Of a DNA stretch of 19,530 nucleotides, positions 13,922 to 19,530 are shown piece after piece. How positions within the stretch are numbered: position 1 is the first letter of the stretch; every line of letters starts with the position of its first letter. Under the pieces are notes generated by a model. That model saw only the letters and a program-made list of their open reading frames with translations, had not been told where the DNA came from and ran no database searches. Source of the DNA: Luminiphilus sp. GTDB lineage: Bacteria > Pseudomonadota > Gammaproteobacteria > Pseudomonadales > Halieaceae. The position numbers were made by a program, and so were the translations under genes. The DNA is taken from NCBI GenBank assembly GCA_024638905.1, contig JAHEJH010000010.1, positions 1 to 19,530 on the forward strand, in the 5' to 3' direction.

Positions 13922-14353
13922 ATGACGAAACAGAGCGGTTTTTCATTGATCGAAATTTTGGTGGTGCTGGTCATCATGGGGCTGTTGATCAGCGTTGTCG
14001 CACCGACCGTGCTCAACAGTGCGGATGACGCCCGCATCCAAAAAGTACAGGCTGACTTCAAGTCTATTGAGACGGCGTTGAAGATCTATCGTTTGGACAA
14101 TTACGTGTATCCCACCACCGAGCAGGGGCTTGAGGCGCTGGTCACGCCCAGCTCGCTGGAACCCGAGCCGCGTAATTTCAAGCGGGGCGGCTATCTCTCC
14201 GAACTGCCGATGGACCCGTGGGGTCGACCGTACCTTTACCTGTCCCCAGGCGAGTACCGGGAGACAGACATCTATTCGATGGGCGCCGATGGCTTGCCGG
14301 GCGGGGAAGGCCAGAACGCCGATATCGGCAACTGGAATCAGACAAGCGGCTGA
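13922..14353 (+). CDS. gspG: Type II secretion system major pseudopilin GspG
   Basis: 143 residues, typical length. GspG is the main subunit of the periplasmic pseudopilus that works as a piston or screw. The prepilin leader is short: MTKQSG|FSLIE, with cleavage after G6 and the conserved glutamate E11 at +5, followed by a hydrophobic helix through about residue 28. The C-terminal loop (GADGLPGGEGQNADIGNW) holds the acidic and glycine residues expected of the calcium site. MDPWGRPYLYL is the usual GspG block. It needs a prepilin peptidase (GspO/PilD), which is not in this window. Confidence 0.98.
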   Translation: MTKQSGFSLIEILVVLVIMGLLISVVAPTVLNSADDARIQKVQADFKSIETALKIYRLDNYVYPTTEQGLEALVTPSSLEPEPRNFKRGGYLSELPMDPWGRPYLYLSPGEYRETDIYSMGADGLPGGEGQNADIGNWNQTSG

Positions 14354-14382
14354 GCCCCGGGCGCTCGGACAAGGACGGTTCG

Positions 14383-14946
14383 ATGAGACTCAACAGTAGG
14401 GTGCGCGGCTTCAGCCTGATTGAGCTGCTGGTCGCGGTATTCGTGATTGTGTTGCTGACCGGCGTAGTGAGTCTCAACGTGGGCCGGGGCGGCGCCGAGC
14501 TGGAGCTGGAGGGCGAAGTGCGCCATCTCTCCGGCCTGCTGGCCTTCGCAAGCGCTGAGGCGGGCTTATCTGCTACCGACCACGGACTGTTCATTGCCCG
14601 GGATAGTGACATGGACTCTTCCGGTTATGAGGGTATCTGGTTGAGACGATTTGATCAGGGCTGGGCGGCACCGCGCGGCAGCGCCGAGGTCTTCGAGCCC
14701 CTGATACTGGCGGCAGGCTTCGAGCTCCGGCTTGATCTGTCGGGCCAACCGGAAGTCGAGCTGCTGCCTTATGAACCCGACCTCAACCCCTCGCCACAGA
14801 TTGTCGCCTGGGCAGGTGGCGAGATGACACCCGGCTCACTGAGCTGGCTGGATTCGCGCACAGGCGAATTGCTGTACCGGCTGGAGTGGGATCTGTTGGG
14901 CCGCATGACCCTCTTGCCCCGAGGCAGGGCCGATGCAGAGGACTGA
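14383..14946 (+). CDS. gspH: Type II secretion system minor pseudopilin GspH
   Basis: 187 residues from the ATG at 14383, preceded by AAGGA (14371-14375). The open frame reaches back to 14218 but that part overlaps gspG in another frame. The leader MRLNSRVRG|FSLIELLVAVF cuts after G9 with E14 at +5. The rest is low in conservation, as is usual for GspH: a beta-rich globular domain with EGEVRHLSGLLAFASAEAG early on and a SWLDSRTGELLYRLEWDLLGRMTLLP end. GspH joins the pseudopilus near its tip. The 29-base gap from gspG is larger than most in the operon, and the 3' end overlaps gspI by 14 bases. Confidence 0.93.
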   Translation: MRLNSRVRGFSLIELLVAVFVIVLLTGVVSLNVGRGGAELELEGEVRHLSGLLAFASAEAGLSATDHGLFIARDSDMDSSGYEGIWLRRFDQGWAAPRGSAEVFEPLILAAGFELRLDLSGQPEVELLPYEPDLNPSPQIVAWAGGEMTPGSLSWLDSRTGELLYRLEWDLLGRMTLLPRGRADAED

Positions 14947-15376
14947 CCCTTTGCGTGGCGAAGCCAATCGTTCACTCGCAACCCTTGCGCCACTTGGCTT
15001 TACCCTGGTCGAGGTCATGGTGGCGCTGGCGGTGGTGGCGGTCGCCCTGCCCGCGCTGCTGGTCACGCTTTCACAGCAGTTAGACGGATTACGCTACCTC
15101 GAGGACCGCACTCACGCGCAATGGGTTGCGGCCAATCGCCTGGCCGAGCTGCGCTTGGTCTTAGGCGCAAAGGGCTCGTTGCAAACTGGCCAGGTGTCGG
15201 GCAGTGAGGAATTGGCTGGTCGCAGCTGGTATTGGTGGAGCGAAGGGGAGGAGACCGAGGTCCCTGGTTTTTTCCGTTATCAAATTGTGGTGTCTGATCA
15301 GGAAGACGGGGAGGCAGCACCCGTTCATACCCTCGATGGTTATCTCGCCCAGGAGCAATCCAATGGCGCGCGATAG
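14933..15376 (+). CDS. gspI: Type II secretion system minor pseudopilin GspI
   Basis: 147 residues. The ATG at 14933 lies inside the end of gspH. The prepilin leader is long for this family: 22 residues before the cut G22|FTLVEVMVAL, with E27 at +5. The downstream region has the GspI hallmark QWVAANRLAELRL (43-55), followed by RSWYWW and a compact beta domain. GspI forms the tip complex with GspJ and GspK and starts pseudopilus assembly. No internal start fits better before the leader, so the long leader is probably real. It overlaps gspJ by 14 bases. Confidence 0.93.
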   Translation: MQRTDPLRGEANRSLATLAPLGFTLVEVMVALAVVAVALPALLVTLSQQLDGLRYLEDRTHAQWVAANRLAELRLVLGAKGSLQTGQVSGSEELAGRSWYWWSEGEETEVPGFFRYQIVVSDQEDGEAAPVHTLDGYLAQEQSNGAR

Positions 15377-16019
15377 TTCATCTGTTGCAGGTTTTACGCT
15401 GGTAGAGGTGCTGATCGCCATGGCGATCACCGCCTTGATTTCGGTGGTGGCCTATACCGGTTTGTCTTCCGCGCTCTCCGGTGCTGAGAGCCTGCGCGGC
15501 GCGAGCGAGCGTGCCTACGATATCAATCAGACTTGGGCACTCCTGTCGCGAGATCTGCGCCAGGTGGTCAACCGACCCATCGTCGATGAGTTTGGTCAGG
15601 TGATGCCAGCGCTCCTGGGTGGCGAGATGGCGCGTGAGCCGCTCGCGCTGACCCGGGCCGGTTGGCACAACTCGAGCGCTGCGCCCCGCAGCACGCTGCA
15701 GCGGGTTCGCTGGTGGCTTGAAGAAGAGCGCCTATGGCGCGGCTATTTCCCTGTGCTAGATCGCACTGCGGGAATGGAACCCTTTGAAACCGCAATTCTG
15801 GAGGGCGTTGAGCGTTTTGAGCTCAGGTTTCTCCCAGCGTTGTCGGCTGTCGAGAGTGACCGCAATGACGTCATTGACCGTCGTAATTGGCAGGACAACT
15901 GGGTCGCTGATTTGTCCCAACCCGGCCAAATGCCGTCACCGCCGGCTGCCGTGGAGGTGCTCATGGAGGTGACCGGATTGGGTGAGCTGCGGAGGACCTA
16001 TGTCTTACCTTCACCATAA
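15363..16019 (+). CDS. gspJ: Type II secretion system minor pseudopilin GspJ
   Basis: 218 residues from the ATG at 15363, inside the end of gspI. The frame is open back to 15204, but only the later start puts the prepilin leader at the N-terminus. The leader MARDSSSVAG|FTLVEVLIAMAI cuts after G10 with E15 at +5. Later blocks match GspJ: WALLSRDLRQVVNRP (about 56-70), EREPLALTR-like segment, LQRVRWWLEEERLWRGYFPVLDR and the FELRFL strand. It is a member of the I-J-K tip complex. The 3' end overlaps gspK by 20 bases. Confidence 0.94.
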   Translation: MARDSSSVAGFTLVEVLIAMAITALISVVAYTGLSSALSGAESLRGASERAYDINQTWALLSRDLRQVVNRPIVDEFGQVMPALLGGEMAREPLALTRAGWHNSSAAPRSTLQRVRWWLEEERLWRGYFPVLDRTAGMEPFETAILEGVERFELRFLPALSAVESDRNDVIDRRNWQDNWVADLSQPGQMPSPPAAVEVLMEVTGLGELRRTYVLPSP

Positions 16020-17121
16020 ATCCCCCCAGGCAGAGGGAGGCGCTGCGTTAGTGGTGGCTATGTTGGTCTTTGCCCTGGTGGCGGCGCTCATGGTCGGGTT
16101 GCAGCGCGATTTCACGCTCACCCTGCAACGGGGAACGCATCAGCTGTTTTCCGAGCAAGCGTGGGCCTATCTGATGGGTGCAGAGGGGCTGGCGGCGATG
16201 GTACTGCAGGCGGATAGCCGCGCCGATGCCAGAGCCGATGTCGCCGCGGACCACCTGGGAGAAGTTTGGGCGCAGCCTCCGACACCCTATCCGCTGGAGG
16301 CCGGCGGCTGGATGAGCGGGCGCATTGAAGATCTGCAGGGGCGGCTGAATCTCAATTTGCTGGCAGAGATGCAGTCCGGTGGACAAACGGCCCCTGATGC
16401 CAATGGATCGGATGATGCTGAAGATGCGGCGGAAGACATGGCCCCTGACAATCCGCCGCAGCAAAATCGGACAGCGTCGATCAATGACCCGACAAAGCGC
16501 TGGAACGCCCCCCAGAAGATGTTCATCAGGCTACTGCAGGCCCTGGGAGAGGAATCGCTGCCTCTGGAAGAGGCGATGGCCCTGACCGATGCGGTCACTG
16601 ACTTCATCGATCGCGATGCCGAGCGCAGACTGAATGGCGCTGAAGAGGGGGATTATCGCTACGCTGACTATCCTTATCTGCCCGCCAACCGCGCGCTGGC
16701 CAGCGTGAGTGAGCTGCGCGCTGTGCGAGGGATGACTGAGCCGGTCTATCTGGCGCTGGCCCCGCTGGTCACCGTGTGGCCGGAGGCGAGTGGCCGTCTG
16801 AATATTCTCACTTGCCCTTTGCCCGTGTTACGCAGCGTGAACGGCGACGACCAGCTCTCCCCCCTGGAAGAGTTGGAGGCCCAGCGGCTGGATGAATTGC
16901 GACGCGAGGGGGAGATTGGCACCGTCGCGGATCTGCTGGCAGATCCGGCGTTTGAGGGCCGATCCATGGGGCAGCTTGAGCCACTGCTAGATATCAGAAG
17001 TGATTGGTTCTTGCTGGATGCGACGGTGGAGCTAGTAGAGCGAGAGCGCCACTTGTTCAGTGTGCTACACCGCGTAACCGATCGCACTGTTGCTGTTTTT
17101 CGTTCAGAGGGCGAGCTATGA
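16000..17121 (+). CDS. gspK: Type II secretion system minor pseudopilin GspK
   Basis: 373 residues from the ATG at 16000, with GGAGG at 15991-15995 just upstream. An earlier in-frame start at 15982 is less likely. GspK caps the pseudopilus tip and is the only pseudopilin without Glu at +5. Here the leader cuts near EGG|AALVVAMLVFALVAAL, with Val at +5, as expected. DLQGRLNLNLL and the helical region DFIDRDAERRLNGAEEGDY (about 196-215), which carries metal-site acids, are family marks. PYLPANRALASVSELRAVRG is also typical. An acidic low-complexity insert (about 125-165) interrupts the domain. The stop overlaps a small frame that leads into gspL. Confidence 0.95.
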   Translation: MSYLHHKSPQAEGGAALVVAMLVFALVAALMVGLQRDFTLTLQRGTHQLFSEQAWAYLMGAEGLAAMVLQADSRADARADVAADHLGEVWAQPPTPYPLEAGGWMSGRIEDLQGRLNLNLLAEMQSGGQTAPDANGSDDAEDAAEDMAPDNPPQQNRTASINDPTKRWNAPQKMFIRLLQALGEESLPLEEAMALTDAVTDFIDRDAERRLNGAEEGDYRYADYPYLPANRALASVSELRAVRGMTEPVYLALAPLVTVWPEASGRLNILTCPLPVLRSVNGDDQLSPLEELEAQRLDELRREGEIGTVADLLADPAFEGRSMGQLEPLLDIRSDWFLLDATVELVERERHLFSVLHRVTDRTVAVFRSEGEL

Positions 17122-17174
17122 TGTTGTTACTGTCAGTTAATACTTCCTCACTGGCGTTGCGAATCCCTCACTGA
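17118..17174 (+). CDS. Possible 18-codon coupling mini-ORF between gspK and gspL
   Basis: Starts at ATG 17118, overlapping the gspK stop as ATGA (17118-17121), and ends at TGA 17172-17174, overlapping the gspL start as TGATG. It encodes MMLLLSVNTSSLALRIPH and fills the 52-base gap exactly. AGAGGGCGAG upstream is a fair ribosome site, while gspL has none of its own. Its function may simply be to carry ribosomes to gspL; the peptide resembles nothing I recognise. A chance frame of this length is possible, but the double overlap makes it worth noting. Confidence 0.35.
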   Translation: MMLLLSVNTSSLALRIPH

Positions 17175-18331
17175 TGAACCCAGAGAATCTCAATGTGGTG
17201 CGGTGGCAGCAGGGACAGGGGTTTCTGCTGCGACCGGGCCATGCGCCCCAGTCTCTGGGTGCCGGAGAGGTGAGCCTGCCCGAAAACACCTGTCTGGCGT
17301 TACCGTCTGACATGGTCCGCAATCTCACGGTGCCAGTGGCGCCCGAAGAGGTGAAACACCTACGACGTGCGCTCCCGTTTATGCTGGAAGAGTCGCTGCT
17401 CGAGGATGTTTCCGAGCTCCATTTTGCCCACGCTCCGCTGTGCGATGGCTTGCAGGCGGTAGGTGTCGTCAAGCGCGCCACCATTAATGAGTGGATGGAG
17501 GAGATGCCTGAACCCCTCAGGGACTTACCCTGGGTGACTGAGGCGCTATGCCTGCCATGGTCAGCGGGTCAGTGGACACTGTTGTTTGAATCCGGGTCTG
17601 TGCTGGTACGGTGGGGTGAGGCCGAGGGGGGGCGAGTCGAGGTGGCGCTGTTACCCGCACTGCTGGAAAGTCTCGATTCAGGGCAGGGCGTTGTGGTGGC
17701 CTACGGACAGGATGAGGCGGCTGCCAGGGCGAGTATCCCGCCGCAGTTTCACGATCAGATGCAATGGCGTCAGGGGGGACTCTCCGAGGCGTTATTGTTG
17801 GCAGAGCCTGCCCCCGCCGGCCCCGATCTGCGACAGGGGGAGTTTGCGCCGCAACTGCCGCTCAAGCGTTGGTGGAGAGTCTGGCAACAGGTTGCCGTCG
17901 CCTTGGGCGTGGCATTGATCCTGAAGACCGGACTATCCGTCGCCGATTATCAGACCCTTAAGGCAGAGGACCTGCAGCTGCGACAGGCGATTCAGGACAG
18001 TTATCGTCGTATCAACCCGAGGGGTTCCATCGTGGATGCGGAGAAGCAGCTCAATCGTCAGCTGGCGGAGTTGGGCGCCGGTGCGCAGCACCGGGCATTC
18101 ACCCCTGTCTTGGTAACGCTGCTCGGTGCAGCGGGTGCCGTCCCTGATATTACGCTGACCTCAGTCAACTTTAGCGGTGGACGCGAGATTCGCGTCAATC
18201 TGTCAGCGCCAAACTTCCAGTCCGTGGAGCTGGTCCGGGACCAGCTTGGCCAGCGCTCGCTGCAGGCGAGTCTGGAGAGTTCCAATGCTCGCGGGGACGG
18301 CGTTGTGGCGAGACTGCGGGTGGAGATCTGA
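17174..18331 (+). CDS. gspL: Type II secretion system protein GspL
   Basis: 385 residues with an ATG start. GspL is a bitopic inner-membrane protein that ties the GspE ATPase to the platform. The cytoplasmic part (about 1-230) has the actin-like fold of the family, with VPVAPEEVKHLRRALPFMLEESLLEDVSELHFA (53-85) as the most conserved block. One membrane segment lies at about 236-256. It is followed by a coiled linker (260-300) and a periplasmic ferredoxin-like domain that pairs with GspM. The start lacks a good ribosome site and sits on the stop of an 18-codon frame, suggesting coupled translation. gspM follows after two bases. Confidence 0.95.
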   Translation: MNPENLNVVRWQQGQGFLLRPGHAPQSLGAGEVSLPENTCLALPSDMVRNLTVPVAPEEVKHLRRALPFMLEESLLEDVSELHFAHAPLCDGLQAVGVVKRATINEWMEEMPEPLRDLPWVTEALCLPWSAGQWTLLFESGSVLVRWGEAEGGRVEVALLPALLESLDSGQGVVVAYGQDEAAARASIPPQFHDQMQWRQGGLSEALLLAEPAPAGPDLRQGEFAPQLPLKRWWRVWQQVAVALGVALILKTGLSVADYQTLKAEDLQLRQAIQDSYRRINPRGSIVDAEKQLNRQLAELGAGAQHRAFTPVLVTLLGAAGAVPDITLTSVNFSGGREIRVNLSAPNFQSVELVRDQLGQRSLQASLESSNARGDGVVARLRVEI

Positions 18332-18333
18332 TT

Positions 18334-18798
18334 ATGCGTCAGTGGTTTGAATCGCTTCCCAGTCGGGATCAGATTGCGCTCACGGCGCTCGTCGCAGCGT
18401 TGGGGTTGTGGCTCTTTGTGCAGCTGATTTTTATTGAACTTGATGGGCGTCGGGCGCGTTTGACTGAAGGTAATCAGGCGCTGGCCGAAAAACTGATTCG
18501 CGTCGACCTCAAGGTAGAGCAACTCGCAGCGTTGCGCGCCGGCGGAGGCGATCAGAAAATCAATTTAACGCGCACACTTAGTCAAGCCGGTGAGGCCAAT
18601 GGCCTCGCTGTCAAACGATTGCAACCCAATAGCCGAGGCGAGGTGCAAATCCGTTTCGAAGGCGTGGCGTTCGACAATCTGTTGCAATTTCTTGAGCAGA
18701 TAGAGGGCGTATCGGGCCTGGCAGTGCTGGATGCTTCGGTCAGTAGCGCGGGCCGCAGTGGCGGTGTGAATGCCACTTTCAGGGTGGCGGGCACCTGA
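18334..18798 (+). CDS. gspM: Type II secretion system protein GspM
   Basis: 154 residues, normal for GspM. It is a bitopic inner-membrane protein that stabilises GspL. The N-terminus RQWFESLPSRDQIALTAL (2-19) is typical and leads into one membrane segment (about 14-33). A coiled segment follows (about 38-66), and a small periplasmic ferredoxin-like domain (about 75-150) includes LKRLQP-type and FEGVAFDNLLQFLEQIE motifs. It sits directly between gspL and gspN with gaps of two and one bases. Confidence 0.94.
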   Translation: MRQWFESLPSRDQIALTALVAALGLWLFVQLIFIELDGRRARLTEGNQALAEKLIRVDLKVEQLAALRAGGGDQKINLTRTLSQAGEANGLAVKRLQPNSRGEVQIRFEGVAFDNLLQFLEQIEGVSGLAVLDASVSSAGRSGGVNATFRVAGT

Positions 18799-18799
18799 G

Positions 18800-19530
18800 G
18801 TGAATTGGCTCACCCAACACCATCGCCTCGTAGCAGTCGCACTCTTGTCGCTGCTCATGCTGTCGCAGATCCCCGCGCGGGTACTCACTCTATTTTTGCC
18901 CACCACGGTGGCGCTTTCAGGTCTCTCGGGGACGGTATGGTCGGGACAGGCCATCAGGGCCTGGGCCACGGTAGAGGGTCAGCCATTCATGTTGGGGCGC
19001 GTGCAGTGGCAACTTCAGCTCTGGCGACTCGGTTGGGGCACGCCACTGACCCTCACTAGCGAGTGGGGCGATCAGGTATTCACTAGCCGCATGGGTATTG
19101 GGCTGTCGGGTCTCACGGTGCTGCGCGATGTCAGCGTTAACTTCGACACGAGTGCATTGCGCGAGATATTTCCGCTCTATCTGGGCGGCACATTATCCGG
19201 GAATTTTGACCGCATTGAGGTCGAACAGGTGGGTCTGGGGCAGGCGCAAGGCACGCTGTATCTTCGGAACGCGGCCTGGACGGCTAACAGTGGCAACATA
19301 CCCTTGGGCGATTATCGTATCGATGTATCAGGCGCCGCGAGCTCAGCCGACGGGATTGTCGGCACGGTTGTGACTGAGGGTGGGGCGCTCGCGTTAGACG
19401 GCGACCTGAACCTCTATACCGACGCCTATGCAGTCAAACTCAGCGCGAGTGGCCCGGTGGCGAGAGACGACGGTTTTCGACGGGCGGTATCGATGCTGGC
19501 GACGCCCACTGCCAAGGGCTTTGACATTGC
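18800..19530 (+). CDS. gspN: Type II secretion system protein GspN (partial, 3' end outside window)
   Basis: A GTG at 18800, one base after the gspM stop, opens a frame that runs off the window edge (243 full codons). It begins VNWLTQHHRLVAVALLSLLM, a short cytoplasmic tail and one membrane segment (about 8-27). The GspN pattern follows: ARVLTLFLP, the strongly typical LSGLSGTVWSGQA (39-51), and LGRVQWQLQLWRLGW (66-80). Repeated beta-strand periplasmic sequence then includes LGGTLSGNFDRIEV and LGDYRIDVSGAA. GspN is an accessory T2SS protein absent from some systems, with an unclear role. Typical full length is about 250 residues, so only the end is missing. Confidence 0.9.
   Translation, partial: MNWLTQHHRLVAVALLSLLMLSQIPARVLTLFLPTTVALSGLSGTVWSGQAIRAWATVEGQPFMLGRVQWQLQLWRLGWGTPLTLTSEWGDQVFTSRMGIGLSGLTVLRDVSVNFDTSALREIFPLYLGGTLSGNFDRIEVEQVGLGQAQGTLYLRNAAWTANSGNIPLGDYRIDVSGAASSADGIVGTVVTEGGALALDGDLNLYTDAYAVKLSASGPVARDDGFRRAVSMLATPTAKGFDI

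Noticed and set aside
14218..14382. Upstream extension of gspH
   Set aside because: It is gspG read in another frame. The ATG at 14383 has a ribosome site and a standard prepilin leader.
15204..15362. Upstream extension of gspJ
   Set aside because: It overlaps gspI in another frame and would bury the prepilin leader far from the N-terminus.
18805..19373. Two plus-strand frames near the right edge
   Set aside because: They are other frames of gspN, whose own frame runs uninterrupted from 18800 to the window end and shows the GspN pattern.
1..19530. Mobile element, CRISPR array, tRNA or island borders
   Set aside because: No transposase, integrase, regularly spaced repeats, clover-leaf sequence or clear shift in base composition was seen. 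All genes belong to conserved housekeeping or secretion families.

Overview
The window is ordinary chromosomal DNA from a gammaproteobacterium, about 58-60 % GC by eye. The nadC/ampD-ampE arrangement is typical of gammaproteobacteria. The TonB-dependent thiamin uptake genes and a complete-looking type II secretion locus fit a free-living, probably marine, aerobic heterotroph (Halieaceae/Cellvibrionales-like). That placement is inferred from gene content only. I see no mobile element, CRISPR array, rRNA or tRNA.

Layout. (1) 1-762 (+): the 3' end of an acyl-CoA dehydrogenase overlaps a RraA-family gene. The RraA protein keeps a full D-X20-R-D metal motif, which points to an aldolase/decarboxylase rather than an RNase E inhibitor. 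(2) 783-1634 (-): nadC, quinolinate phosphoribosyltransferase. It is divergent from (3) 1693-3087 (+): ampD-ampE, peptidoglycan recycling. A perfect 6-3-6 inverted repeat lies in the short gap between nadC and ampD. (4) 7914-3084 (-): a thiamin acquisition operon under a TPP riboswitch. In order of transcription it holds a TonB-dependent outer-membrane receptor, a small cytoplasmic YkoF-like thiamin-binding protein, a PnuC-family permease (PnuT-like), a ThiK-like small-molecule kinase, and panE (ketopantoate reductase). The five genes are joined by overlaps or near-overlaps, so the operon reads as: carry thiamin across the outer membrane, pass it through the inner membrane, bind it, and trap it by phosphorylation. 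PanE is the unexpected last member. (5) 8113-19530 (+): gspC-D-E-F-G-H-I-J-K-L-M-N, the type II secretion system, with gspN cut by the window edge. Most junctions are overlaps or gaps of 1-6 bases. The exceptions are G/H (29 bases) and K/L (52 bases); the K/L gap is bridged exactly by an 18-codon open frame that shares bases with both neighbours.

The only stretch over 300 bases without a gene is 7768-8112. It holds the riboswitch and its expression platform, the thiamin operon promoter, and the gspC promoter region with helically phased direct repeats.

No gene family here is unknown. The most interesting items are the five-gene TPP-riboswitch operon ending in panE, the gspK-gspL bridging mini-ORF, the RraA protein with aldolase-type residues, and the two candidate operators. 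No database search was possible, so family calls rest on motifs and on remembered family features.
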